Shown here piece after piece: positions 1 to 8,555 of a stretch of 64,000 nt of DNA (position 1 is its first letter; each line of letters begins with the position of its first letter). Under the pieces are notes generated by a model. It made no database searches. It worked only from the letters and a program-made list of their open reading frames with translations, and was not told the DNA's origin. The position numbers and the translations under genes were made by a program. The stretch lies in assembly GCA_937923325.1 (NCBI GenBank), contig CAKZUQ010000027.1:56852-120851 (forward strand), read 5' to 3'. This DNA comes from an uncultured Bacteriovoracaceae bacterium (lineage in GTDB: Bacteria > Bdellovibrionota > Bacteriovoracia > Bacteriovoracales > Bacteriovoracaceae).

Positions 1-136
1 GATTATTTTTTTTTAATTGAGTGACAACATCGTATTCTGTAAGCCAAGAAGTTTTAAACCTGTCTAGTTCATTTGGATGAATAGACTCATCTGGCACCAA
101 GTCCGTGTGCACTAATACTATTATGTCTTTACTCAC
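1..136 (-). CDS. Partial ATP-grasp (D-Ala-D-Ala ligase-like) protein, N-terminus only
   Basis: The open frame reads leftward from a GTG at 136-134 and runs off the window edge. The 45 visible codons begin VSKDIIVLVHTDLVPDES, which resembles the N-terminal nucleotide-binding-like strand of D-alanine-D-alanine ligases and related ATP-grasp enzymes. The GTG overlaps the TGA stop of the upstream gene (133-1098) by four bases (GTGA), so the two are probably translated from one message. Seen: the open frame and the overlap. Inferred: the family, because the catalytic domains lie outside the window. It could be another carboxylate-amine ligase of the same fold. Confidence 0.55.
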   Translation of the reverse strand, partial: MSKDIIVLVHTDLVPDESIHPNELDRFKTSWLTEYDVVTQLKKNN

Positions 137-1098
137 ATTATTACCTTATGCCTTCCTTCTTTAATATAAGCATCTGTTAATTCTAATAAGCTTTGATGAA
201 TATTTTGTCTCTTAGAATAGTTTAAGGTAATTTTTTTACTTTTGCACATTTTTGAAATATCGCGAGTTATTTTTTCAGAAATAAACTTGTTACTGTAATA
301 TGTATTTATTATCTTTTTAGATTCTTTTTTATTTTTATTCACAAAAGAAATTAATTTTATATCAACTTTTTCAATTACAGATTTTTTATTAAGCTTTAGT
401 GTTTTTCTTTTTTCTCTTAAATATTGATGGATAGTTCGAGTATCTTTTGAGAAGCATTCTATATTGGTATACTTTCTATTTAGTTGATTCTTACCTCTTA
501 ATGATATCATTTGCTCCTGAACGAAATTCAACTTGTTTATAGCTTTCCAGTTTTTGTATTTTGTTTCCCAATTGGATTTAGGGTCTAGCCAGACAGCAAA
601 AGTTTCAGCCCAGTCTTCATCTGGGTGTGCTTGAGCGTAGTATTCTCCAAGGTTTCTTACGTATTCCTTACTATTTGAAATAGGTAGGTAAGAAGTAGGG
701 TATGGAGTACTTGTTAAGCCAAAGAGCTTTTGTCGCGATTTACTCTTTCTCAGGTGATATGCATTATCAATTGCATGTCCTGTTTCATGCCTTAAGAACT
801 TCATCAAAGAAGATTTATCAGCTCCTTCTGCGTGACCTATGTATTTTTTTTCAAGCTCAATTAACCTAGGGTGTAATAAGTAAAAAGGAAGTGCAAAACC
901 AGCAATTCCATCAGGTGAGAACCAATCTGATGATACCCAAATATGGGGGAGAAAATTTATTCCTGCGCTATTTAATTCAAAATATAAATCATTAATACTT
1001 CTCATTAAAGAAGTTTGTCTTAAAGAAATTTTTAAGTCACATATTCGCAAACTCAATAATTCTTTTTCAGAAATAGTCGCTAATTTATCTCTATCCAT
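133..1098 (-). CDS. Putative zinc metallopeptidase (HETGH)
   Basis: This 321-residue protein has the zinc-peptidase motif HETGH at residues 104-108 (two His ligands and the catalytic Glu). A second conserved stretch, HPDEDWAETFAVW near 158-170, is the region expected to give the third ligand. The pairing of an HExGH helix with an EDWAE segment resembles the putative zinc-binding metallopeptidases of Pfam Peptidase_Mx. There is no signal peptide, so it is probably cytoplasmic. The C-terminal third is Lys-rich and matches nothing I know. It is coupled by a four-base overlap to an ATP-grasp ligase-like gene, which hints at joint work on a peptide or amide bond, but the substrate is unknown. Confidence 0.65.
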   Translation of the reverse strand: MDRDKLATISEKELLSLRICDLKISLRQTSLMRSINDLYFELNSAGINFLPHIWVSSDWFSPDGIAGFALPFYLLHPRLIELEKKYIGHAEGADKSSLMKFLRHETGHAIDNAYHLRKSKSRQKLFGLTSTPYPTSYLPISNSKEYVRNLGEYYAQAHPDEDWAETFAVWLDPKSNWETKYKNWKAINKLNFVQEQMISLRGKNQLNRKYTNIECFSKDTRTIHQYLREKRKTLKLNKKSVIEKVDIKLISFVNKNKKESKKIINTYYSNKFISEKITRDISKMCKSKKITLNYSKRQNIHQSLLELTDAYIKEGRHKVIM

Positions 1099-1374
1099 AT
1101 CGTTTGAATTTTATCAGTCTTTTAAAGATTCTCAATAAATATCAATATGTTAAGTAAATTATTCATAAAACACTATCTGAGTGATTTCAGTGGGTTATAA
1201 ATTTAAAAGAGTTAATAACTGTATTAGATTACAAATATGATTAAGTTGATTTTACATAAATACATTTAAGAAAATAATAAATATCTAGTGTATTATTCCG
1301 ATAAATACTTGAAATAAATGAAGGTGACTACTTTTCACTAAGAAAGTGGTTATACGTCAATAGAGATAAATATA

Positions 1375-3399
1375 ATGTCTAAACTCAGTACTTCAGATAT
1401 TGAAGCAAGAATATTAATTGTAGATGATGAGAAAAGTAATCGATTTATCCTAGAGAAAGCAATGGCCAAACTTGAGTGTAAGGTTGATAGTTGTAGTAAT
1501 GGAGATAAAGCCATTGAATTCTGTGATAAAAATCAATACGCATTGATACTACTTGACATGAATATGCCAGGCTTAAATGGGCATGACACCTTAAAACTTA
1601 TTAAACAGACAAAGAAGAATAAAGCAACTCCTGTGTTTATGGTTACTGCTGTTGATACGAACTCAGATCTTTTATCAAAATCATACCAGTTAGGAGCTGT
1701 CGATTATATAATAAAGCCTGTTAATATTGAAGTTCTGCGTAGAAAAGCAATGTACTTCATTGAGATGTTTAATAATAAATTTCTCTTAGAAAAAGAAAAA
1801 GAAGTTAGTGAGCGTTTACTGAAGTCAAAAATGAATTTGATGGCCAGTATTACACATGAGTTAAGATCACCATTATTTGCAATGATTGGAATGACTGATG
1901 TTCTAGAGTCAATGGGGCTAAATTCTGAACAGGAAGAAATATTACATAAAGTTCAATCAAATTCAGAATATTTACTTTCTGTTGTGAATTCTTTTTTAGA
2001 TTTCTCTAAATTCGAGGAAGGGAAAACTGAGACAAAAAATATTGACTTTGAGCTGATACCACTGCTTACAGAGTTAATTGATATTCTTTCATATCAAAAT
2101 CAAAATCGAGATGAAGTTATTTTAAAAGTCGAAGTTGATGAAACAATACCTAAAATTATAAAAATGGATAAAGTAAAGCTTCGACATATTTTAATCAACT
2201 TAGTTTCAAATTCACTAAAGTTTACAGTAAAAGGTGAGATTAAAATTGTTGTTACAAACTTCGAAGAAAAGCTAAAGTTTGAAGTCATAGATACAGGAGT
2301 TGGGATCAGTGAAGAAAATCAAAAAATATTATTTGGTCGATATGTTCAAATTGAAAATAATCAGAAAAGAGTTCACAGTGGTTCTGGGTTAGGACTTGCT
2401 ATTTCTAGCTCAATGGTTGATGCAATGGGTGGAGAGATTAGCTTAACCTCTAAAAAAGGTGTTGGGAGTAACTTCTTTTTCGTTATTCCCTTTATAAAAA
2501 GTGACATAAAGTCCATCTTGGATAAAAAACCTAGAACCTTGTCCAGTAAACAGTCTTATTTGAAGTTAAGATTGAAGAAGAAACTAAAAGTACTTATTGT
2601 TGATGATGTTGTAGATAATATATTCATTATCAAATCCTATATTAATCACTTAAATTTAGAAATAATAGATACAACCAATCCTAACGAGGGACTAGAACAT
2701 CTTAAAAAAGGTCATTTTGACTTATGTTTTATGGACATTAATATGCCCAATTTAAGTGGAATAGAGGTTTGTGAAAAGTATCATAAATATTGTTATGAAA
2801 AAGATATTAAAAGAACTCCACTTTTAGCTCTTACTGCACATCTGATTGATGATGAACTTGATACTCATTATAAATCAAAAGGTTTTCACTCTTCTCTATC
2901 AAAACCTATTAGGCGTAAAGAGTTAGTAGAAGCTATTTTAGAAGTTGGAGATGTCATTGAAGTTGAAAGCTTAGACTCTTTAAAAAAGAATAGTATTAAC
3001 GAAAAAGTTGTTCAAGAAGAAGACTCTGAACAGATGCTTAGTATTTTTGATGATCTAGATAAAAACTTAAAATCATATCTTCCAAAATATCTTTCTAATA
3101 AAGATACAGAGATGCAAGACCTTGTAAAAGCAAATAAATTAAAAGATATTAATCTCGTTAAGTCTATTGTACACAAGGTCCTAGGAACTGCTCTTAGTTT
3201 TGGAATAGTGAAAGTTAATAATGAGTTATTGAAAGTTCAGGAATATATCCATTCAGATCGTTATGAAAGTGACTATGAAGAAATAACCGCACTTATAGAT
3301 AGTAGTCATAGCTATATTAAATCACTTAGTTCTAAAATAAAGGGAGAGGCTGAAAAAGTTAAAAAAAGTGATTTGTCTCATAAAAAAGAGTTGATTTAG
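1375..3399 (+). CDS. Hybrid histidine kinase: REC-HisKA-HATPase-REC-Hpt
   Basis: A 674-residue cytoplasmic phosphorelay protein without membrane segments. An N-terminal receiver (about 12-130) has acidic pair D17/D18, phospho-acceptor D61 and a KP pair near 114. The HisKA domain has H161 in THELRSP. The ATPase domain shows an N box (NLVSNSLKF), DTGVGI and GSGLGLAIS. A second receiver has D454 (FMDINMP). The C-terminal Hpt-like domain has H600 in HKVLGTA. All key phosphorelay residues are present. With receivers at both ends and no sensor, it is probably a relay hub. The universal stress protein gene starts about 40 bases downstream on the same strand. The 276 bases upstream hold no gene. Confidence 0.92.
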   Translation: MSKLSTSDIEARILIVDDEKSNRFILEKAMAKLECKVDSCSNGDKAIEFCDKNQYALILLDMNMPGLNGHDTLKLIKQTKKNKATPVFMVTAVDTNSDLLSKSYQLGAVDYIIKPVNIEVLRRKAMYFIEMFNNKFLLEKEKEVSERLLKSKMNLMASITHELRSPLFAMIGMTDVLESMGLNSEQEEILHKVQSNSEYLLSVVNSFLDFSKFEEGKTETKNIDFELIPLLTELIDILSYQNQNRDEVILKVEVDETIPKIIKMDKVKLRHILINLVSNSLKFTVKGEIKIVVTNFEEKLKFEVIDTGVGISEENQKILFGRYVQIENNQKRVHSGSGLGLAISSSMVDAMGGEISLTSKKGVGSNFFFVIPFIKSDIKSILDKKPRTLSSKQSYLKLRLKKKLKVLIVDDVVDNIFIIKSYINHLNLEIIDTTNPNEGLEHLKKGHFDLCFMDINMPNLSGIEVCEKYHKYCYEKDIKRTPLLALTAHLIDDELDTHYKSKGFHSSLSKPIRRKELVEAILEVGDVIEVESLDSLKKNSINEKVVQEEDSEQMLSIFDDLDKNLKSYLPKYLSNKDTEMQDLVKANKLKDINLVKSIVHKVLGTALSFGIVKVNNELLKVQEYIHSDRYESDYEEITALIDSSHSYIKSLSSKIKGEAEKVKKSDLSHKKELI

Positions 3400-3440
3400 T
3401 GATATACTATGAAGAGTAAAATACTAAAAGGGGACTACTT

Positions 3441-4349
3441 ATGTCAAAAATTCTTATCGCTAATGGTCTAGACAAAGCGAGCTTACTCCCGCTTAAGGTT
3501 GGAACATCAATAGCTAAAACTTTAAATAAAGAATCATTTATCATTCATGCTGATAAGTTAGCTGACTATGAGACCCTAGATTCAGTATTTGCTCATTTAA
3601 ACTTAGATGTTCATAAAAGTTATATTCAATCAATTCTTGAAGCAAATAATACAGCCTTGGAAAAACAGCTTTTAACTCTTGGTCTTGAAGATGAAGCCTT
3701 ATCATTTGAGTCAAAATCTGGGACAGCATCTGAAGTAATATTAGCTGAGTCTAACTCAGAAGATGTAGACCTAATCGTAATCGGACATAATGATGACAGT
3801 GGATTTACGGAGTTCTTTCTAGGTTCAGTAACTGAGAGTATTACTCATAAATCTACAAAGCCTGTTTTAGTTGTTAAAAATGAAAATTGTGCAAAACCCA
3901 AAAAAATCGCAGTGGCCTATAATTTTTCTTATCACTGTGACAAGGCCCTTGAGATTGCAATAGCACTGGCAAAGGCAAATGATTCGCAGCTAGAGCTTGT
4001 CAACGTCCTTCCTTGTTTTTATCAAGGTTATCACGTGGCTCACACCCTTAATAATACTTTTAATGAGGCGTTGGAAGAAATGATAAAAGAAAGCCATATT
4101 AAAATTGAAGAAAAACTAAAGTCTAAAGAACTTGAGATTAAAAAACTTGGAGTTAATACTAGCTCGATCGTTCTTTTGGATAAGGAAGGGAGTATATCGG
4201 AGAAACTAATTGATTATATTAATCAGGGAGCTTTTGACTTGGTTGCTATGGGAACACATGCAAGAGGAAAAATTTCAGAGCTTTTCTTAGGAAGTGTTGC
4301 TAATAAAGTGATAAAAAAAGTCAAAGCTTCAGTATTAATCTCCAAGTAG
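3441..4349 (+). CDS. Tandem universal stress protein (UspA x2)
   Basis: Two Usp domains in one 302-residue chain (about 1-150 and 150-302). Both halves end in the nucleotide-binding signature: an IGHNDDSG stretch followed by FLGSVTESI in the first half, and MGTHARGK followed by FLGSVANKV in the second. This fits the G-x2-G-x9-G-(S/T) motif of ATP-binding Usps. Tandem Usps usually act as stress-responsive ATP-binding proteins in the cytoplasm; their direct targets are generally unknown. A good ribosome site (AAAAGGGGAC) precedes the ATG. It lies between two sensor kinase genes on the same strand and may share their transcription. Confidence 0.9.
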   Translation: MSKILIANGLDKASLLPLKVGTSIAKTLNKESFIIHADKLADYETLDSVFAHLNLDVHKSYIQSILEANNTALEKQLLTLGLEDEALSFESKSGTASEVILAESNSEDVDLIVIGHNDDSGFTEFFLGSVTESITHKSTKPVLVVKNENCAKPKKIAVAYNFSYHCDKALEIAIALAKANDSQLELVNVLPCFYQGYHVAHTLNNTFNEALEEMIKESHIKIEEKLKSKELEIKKLGVNTSSIVLLDKEGSISEKLIDYINQGAFDLVAMGTHARGKISELFLGSVANKVIKKVKASVLISK

Positions 4350-4419
4350 TTTAATCTTATATTTAACTTAAGATTGAAGTTATTCATAATATTCAGCTCA
4401 ACTAATCCGATAAGAGAGC

Positions 4420-6369
4420 ATGATAAATTTACTATTAACACTGCTTTTCTTTTTAATAAGTCATACAGTGTATGGACAAACTTTTTCAATAAAAAATATA
4501 AATGGTCCTGCTCAGTTGACTGGAGAGTATACTACTTTTAAATTTCCACAAAAAAATATCCAAGAAGTTTTAAAAAACTATAAAAGCAAAAATCATACAA
4601 TAAATCTTAAAGAAATAAAAAACTCCTTTAGAAGTGATGATTCATGGTATGTCTTTTCTGTAAAAAATGAAATGAATACAGATCTTAAGAGAGTTATACA
4701 ATATCCCTTTGGTTGCACTGATGAAATGGAACTCTTTGAGTTAGATAAAAATTATGAAGTATTAAGTTATGAAGTAAGAAAACATTCAACTCCACTTGAA
4801 GAAAGACAATTTAAGGCCAGAAGACTAACTATTGAGTTTAAAATAAAGTCAGGAGAAGAAAAGTTTTTTGTGGCCAAGCTACGTAGTAGGCATATTGTTG
4901 GGATGAACTTTGATATAGAAAGCCCTCAGATGGCAACCTACTATGAGCGTAAGTATAAAGTACTTGCCATTTTATATACAGGTATTGTTTTTGGTTTACT
5001 TTTTTATAATCTATTCTTTGTCTTAACAGCAAGAGATAATGTTACTTATTACTATATTGGCATGTTGACTTCTATTAGCTCATTAATTTTGATTGTTGGA
5101 GACGTTCCTGCTTATTTCGATATTACAGTTCCGTATTTCTTTCATAAAGCCCTTCCTCTACACCATGCTTGTGTCATTCTGTTTTCTTGCTTATTTGCGA
5201 TGAGCTTTTTAAATACAAAGGATAATTTCAGAAAAATACATCTAAGTTTTAAGCTATTTATAATCTTGGGTACCATAGTAGGTATTGTTTCTATGTTTGA
5301 TTTTTCGTATTCTATTGGGAATCAGATATTGAAAAATATCTTAACTCTTCTTTTGGTATTATCTATTATGAACTCTGCTTATATAGCCATTAAAACAAGG
5401 CAAAGACCTGCAATAATATACTTAATTGCTATAGGAGCTCTTCTTGGAAGTGGCTTGATGTATTTGTTAACTTGGAATTATGGACTCTTAGAAAGAAATT
5501 TTTATACTGCAAATATTATTTTAGTTGGATCTGCGATTGAAATGATATTGTTCTCAATAGCAATTGCTGATAAACTTGAGTATAAAGTTAAAAGGGAGCT
5601 TAAGAAAAGATTAGACGCAGAGCAATCGCTTAAAGAGTGGAACTTTAAATTAGAGTCAAAGGTAAAAGAAAAAACAAATGAGCTTTTAAAGGCTAAAAGG
5701 CGAGCAGCTCTAGGTGAGATGGCCTGTAGTGTTGCTCACGAATTAAATAGCCCCTTAGCAGCTGTGTTTAATAATAATCAAAGAGTTATAAAGTTATTAT
5801 CTAAAGAAGAGTTAGAAGTGGATAAAGTACAAAAAACGGCTGTAAAAATTGAAAGTATTTTAGAAAGTATTTTTGATATTACTAATAATCTTCAATTGTA
5901 TGGAGATGACTATGAAAAATATGAAACAAAACAATTAAGTCTTGAGAAAGGTTTTTTAAAAGCTATAGATAATATAAAAAGCCTAGGAATAGAAATAAAT
6001 GATTACAAGCTAAGTTTAGAAGATATTCAAATTAATTGTAAATCAGTTCCACTTATAAATTCGTTATCAATTCTTTTAAAATACTTAACTGTAAATTCAT
6101 CCAATATTTCTATACAGATGGGTCGAGGAGAAGGTCTGTTTTATATCGATTTATCTAGTGATGGGGAGCCATTGCCTAAATGGATTGATTCTTATTTACT
6201 TGAATCCTTCTCAAAGCAAACTGGGGAGGTAAAAGGTTCCGGTTTAGAGTTAAGTATTGTAAAGGACACATTTGACTCCCTTGGTATTGAGATAAAAATT
6301 AGTACAAATGAACAATATAAATTTAGATTAGTTATTCCAAATGAATTAATTTCAAAAAGAATAGCGTAA
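4420..6369 (+). CDS. 7TMR-DISM sensor histidine kinase with eroded ATPase domain
   Basis: 649 residues. A signal-like N-terminus leads into an extracellular sensor domain (about 25-165, like 7TMR-DISMED2). Roughly seven hydrophobic helices follow (about 180-395), then a coiled linker and a HisKA domain with H440 in VAHELNSPLAA. The C-terminal ATPase-like region keeps a G2-type stretch (KGSGLELSIV). I cannot find a normal N box; where it should be, the sequence reads SLSILLKYLTVNSS. The G1 Asp-Gly motif is reduced to SSDGEPLP. DISM receptors usually sense carbohydrates or other small ligands. The next gene is a single-domain receiver 11 bases downstream, its likely partner. Kinase activity is doubtful; phosphatase or scaffold function is an alternative. 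Confidence 0.85.
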   Translation: MINLLLTLLFFLISHTVYGQTFSIKNINGPAQLTGEYTTFKFPQKNIQEVLKNYKSKNHTINLKEIKNSFRSDDSWYVFSVKNEMNTDLKRVIQYPFGCTDEMELFELDKNYEVLSYEVRKHSTPLEERQFKARRLTIEFKIKSGEEKFFVAKLRSRHIVGMNFDIESPQMATYYERKYKVLAILYTGIVFGLLFYNLFFVLTARDNVTYYYIGMLTSISSLILIVGDVPAYFDITVPYFFHKALPLHHACVILFSCLFAMSFLNTKDNFRKIHLSFKLFIILGTIVGIVSMFDFSYSIGNQILKNILTLLLVLSIMNSAYIAIKTRQRPAIIYLIAIGALLGSGLMYLLTWNYGLLERNFYTANIILVGSAIEMILFSIAIADKLEYKVKRELKKRLDAEQSLKEWNFKLESKVKEKTNELLKAKRRAALGEMACSVAHELNSPLAAVFNNNQRVIKLLSKEELEVDKVQKTAVKIESILESIFDITNNLQLYGDDYEKYETKQLSLEKGFLKAIDNIKSLGIEINDYKLSLEDIQINCKSVPLINSLSILLKYLTVNSSNISIQMGRGEGLFYIDLSSDGEPLPKWIDSYLLESFSKQTGEVKGSGLELSIVKDTFDSLGIEIKISTNEQYKFRLVIPNELISKRIA

Positions 6370-6380
6370 AGGTATTAAAA

Positions 6381-6749
6381 ATGAGTGGAAAAGGATCAAT
6401 TCTTGTTGTCGATGATAATGTTGATATTTGCGAGGTTATCAAAGATTGGCTTGAAGATGAAGATTTTAAAGTCGATGTGGCTTACTCTGGTAATAAGGCT
6501 TTGCTTAAAATACAGAATAACGATTATGATGTTATCTTAACAGACGTTAAAATGCCAGATGGTTCTGGGATAGACTTATTAAATGGTATTAAAGAGTATA
6601 ATAAAAAAATTCAAATGATCGTAATGATGACTGGGTTTACAGATATTGAAGAAGAAGAATTTTATCAGTATGGAGCAACTCATTTTTTTAAAAAACCTTT
6701 AAAGTTAGAACTTTTAACACAACTTATAGAAGCAAATGTCGTAAAATAA
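6381..6749 (+). CDS. Single-domain response regulator
   Basis: A 122-residue receiver with no output domain. The acidic pair is at D11/D12, the phospho-acceptor is D55 (ILTDVKMPDGSG), there is a Thr in the MMTGF strand, and the conserved Lys is in FFKKPLK. It starts 11 bases after the DISM kinase gene, so the two form a cognate pair. CheY-like stand-alone receivers act through protein binding or in phosphorelays; the nearby Hpt-containing hybrid kinase (1375-3399) could be another partner, which is inference. Confidence 0.92.
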   Translation: MSGKGSILVVDDNVDICEVIKDWLEDEDFKVDVAYSGNKALLKIQNNDYDVILTDVKMPDGSGIDLLNGIKEYNKKIQMIVMMTGFTDIEEEEFYQYGATHFFKKPLKLELLTQLIEANVVK

Positions 6750-6752
6750 ATT

Positions 6753-7058
6753 TTGAAAATAATAGGTATATTTATAACCATTATTCTAGGAAGTCTTGCT
6801 GGATCTGGTGCAATCTCTAAATATTGGTTTCCAGTTGAGATAAGGAAATTTCTTGTGACTCCAAAATACAAAACAGGACAGTGTATACGGTCAAGTAAAA
6901 GATGGGGAGTAAATCCAAAGATTATTATTGGATATAAAGAAACAAAGAGAAAAAATGGTTACTTAGTAAAAGATTTAGATCGCCATGAACATTATGAGTT
7001 TTTATCGAAGTTAGAAGTTGAAAAATTTGCTGAAGTCATTAAGTGTAGAACGTTTTGA
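6753..7058 (+). CDS. Small membrane-anchored protein, unknown function
   Basis: 101 residues beginning at a TTG three bases after the receiver stop. No ATG alternative preserves the hydrophobic N-terminus (about 2-22), which is a signal anchor or signal peptide. The mature part is basic, with one Cys in TGQCIRSS and another near the end (IKCRTF), about 53 residues apart. A similar spacing of GDCI and a terminal Cys occurs in the small lipoprotein at 32713-32937. The distance to the receiver gene suggests one operon with the kinase. I do not recognise the family. Confidence 0.6.
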   Translation: MKIIGIFITIILGSLAGSGAISKYWFPVEIRKFLVTPKYKTGQCIRSSKRWGVNPKIIIGYKETKRKNGYLVKDLDRHEHYEFLSKLEVEKFAEVIKCRTF

Positions 7059-7070
7059 AAAGAAGCCTGT

Positions 7071-7096
7071 AGTGATCCTGAAATCTCAGGATCACT
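7071..7096. repeat. Perfect 11-bp inverted repeat after the 6753-7058 gene
   Basis: The arms AGTGATCCTGA (7071-7081) and TCAGGATCACT (7086-7096) enclose a four-base loop, 13 bases after the stop codon. The position suits a transcription end for the kinase-receiver operon. There is no T tract on either side, so it is not a textbook intrinsic terminator; an RNA 3-prime stabiliser is equally possible. Confidence 0.6.
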
Positions 7097-7230
7097 CTAA
7101 ATGGCTTTACCTTTACCCCTAAAGGATTTCCCCTAATGAGATAGTTTATACGGCCTAATAAGGTTTTGATCAATGGAGGGAAATAAGATTATGTTTCAAA
7201 ATCAATAATGTTTTTTGGAACGGGTAACTC

Positions 7231-7544
7231 TTACATGCAATCATAACAAAATGACTTATATTTAGAAAAGAGATTCTTTAGGTAACCGGAATTTTTTATT
7301 TCTTTTAAGTAACGATCGAACTTTTTTATTATTCTGAGTTTGCTTTTCTTTGACGCTTTTATTTTGTCTTTAAGATTTTTCTTTTTTAGCTGGTACATTC
7401 CAATGGCGTAGTCTTCAATAGTATGGTCAATCTTCTTTATAATTATTAGAGGTAATATAGTGCTCAATACTCTTACTGTATTCTCTCCTTGAATAAGAGC
7501 AAGCTTTCCTTGTTTTGGAAGTATGTTAAAGAGAATTTACTAAA
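7231..7544 (-). pseudogene. Decayed C-terminal fragment of a family-3 solute-binding protein
   Basis: The minus-strand frame is open from a TGA at 7547-7545 down to the stop at 7231, but the only start inside is a TTG at 7467. The translation above that TTG continues the same protein (KENTVRVLSTILPL). The region then reads DHTIEDYAIGMYQLKKKNL and ends FDRYLKEIKNSGYLKNLF. This is the usual end of SBP_bac_3 periplasmic binding proteins: a last lobe strand, then the helix with a Gly-Tyr/Leu turn. Roughly the segment before the final helix seems shortened. The N-terminal two thirds and a signal peptide are missing. It could instead be a small expressed protein from the TTG, which I think less likely. 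Confidence 0.5.
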
Positions 7545-7612
7545 TCACTATTGCAGCAAAAGACTCTAGTTCTTTAGTTAGGATTAAGTTAATCAATAGT
7601 TATAAGCAGCTT

Positions 7613-7648
7613 GAAAAAAGAAAAGGACTCAAGTGTTACCTTGAATCC
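7613..7648 (-). terminator. Rho-independent terminator for 7695-8555
   Basis: On the minus strand the stem GGATTCAAG / CTTGAGTCC (7648-7640 and 7633-7625, one U-G pair) has a six-base loop and is followed by CTTTTCTTTTTT-like T-rich sequence (7624-7613). It lies about 47 bases beyond the stop of the secreted protein gene. Confidence 0.75.
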
Positions 7649-7694
7649 CATCTCTCAATTATGTTGTAAGCTCTAAAGCTTTATTGTTTTACAA

Positions 7695-8555
7695 TTATTT
7701 AGTAAAACAATATTCTATTTTTTTAGCAATTTTAGAATTCATGCTCTCCATGATTTTTTCCTCTGATCTTGTAATGCCAGATTCAATTAGCATTTCATCA
7801 AAAATATTTGAGTTCGTGTAATTATCTTTTAACTGAGCATGAATGGCACAAGACTTTGTTACTTTTGTATCACTACACTTAGAGATTAAGTTTAAGTTAA
7901 ATCTAGTTGACTCTGTAGTATTCTTCAAAAGAAAGTTCTTTTTGAAAATATCTGATTCGAACCTTTGAAGGTTTGCATTATTTCCACTTGCTGAGATGTT
8001 AATCGTGCATGCAGTAGGTAGTACTTCATTTCTAGCAATTTTACTTAAATCGTAACCTTTTCTTTTTAACATTCCAAAAACTTTCATAGAGTATTTATAG
8101 TAATCACTACTATCAAGTTCCATTACAGAGAAATACTCATGGAGAACTAAGTTAATTCTTCTGGAATCAACTTGTGAGTCATCACTCATATCTCTCCAGT
8201 GATCAGACGTTATGACGATACGGTCAGTTCCATTGTTACAGGCTTCTCTGATATTTTCATCGATTTGACATGGGTGAGACTTATCTTTTGCAATATTCAC
8301 AGCTTTTATTTGTACATATTTATGAGAGTCTTTATTCAATGTACTTTTAAAATCAGGAACATACTGGCAAAACGCTTCTTTATCTTGTTCATTTAAACAG
8401 ATATCACTCCAAATGGTAGCAACATTGCTAGCAATTGTTGAGAAGTGAGCGGCAATACTATTTCCACCATTACCAACTCTATCTGAAGCATTTACATAAC
8501 CTGCTTGAGATAAAATCATTGCTCCAACAATAATTAAATTATTGATACTTTTCAT
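7695..8555 (-). CDS. Secreted protein with HEY motif, unknown function
   Basis: 286 residues with a signal peptide cleaved after YVNA (about 23). The mature protein starts RVGNGG, a beginning I associate with exported Bdellovibrionota proteins. A helix LVLHEYFSVMELDSSDYYKYS (split here for length: LVLHEYFSVME, then DSSDYYKYS) recalls metal-binding HE helices but lacks a second His, so peptidase activity is not supported. Several Cys (near 53, 63, 98, 107) could form disulfides. The ATG overlaps the end of the TIGR02147 regulator gene by 17 bases, so expression is translationally coupled. A terminator follows at 7613-7648. Confidence 0.7.
   Translation of the reverse strand: MKSINNLIIVGAMILSQAGYVNASDRVGNGGNSIAAHFSTIASNVATIWSDICLNEQDKEAFCQYVPDFKSTLNKDSHKYVQIKAVNIAKDKSHPCQIDENIREACNNGTDRIVITSDHWRDMSDDSQVDSRRINLVLHEYFSVMELDSSDYYKYSMKVFGMLKRKGYDLSKIARNEVLPTACTINISASGNNANLQRFESDIFKKNFLLKNTTESTRFNLNLISKCSDTKVTKSCAIHAQLKDNYTNSNIFDEMLIESGITRSEEKIMESMNSKIAKKIEYCFTK

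Larger units (their letters stand above)
7059..7694. other. Gene-poor gap between convergent genes
   Basis: No intact gene is supported here. The gap holds an 11-bp inverted repeat at 7071-7096, a decayed reading frame on the minus strand (7231-7544) and a minus-strand terminator (7613-7648). The stretches 7097-7230 and 7545-7612 show nothing I can identify, apart from two short CCCCTAA copies near 7107 and 7130. Confidence 0.6.

Noticed and set aside
7071..7096. Intrinsic terminator
   Set aside because: The stem is perfect but no T tract follows on either strand, so it is listed as an inverted repeat instead.
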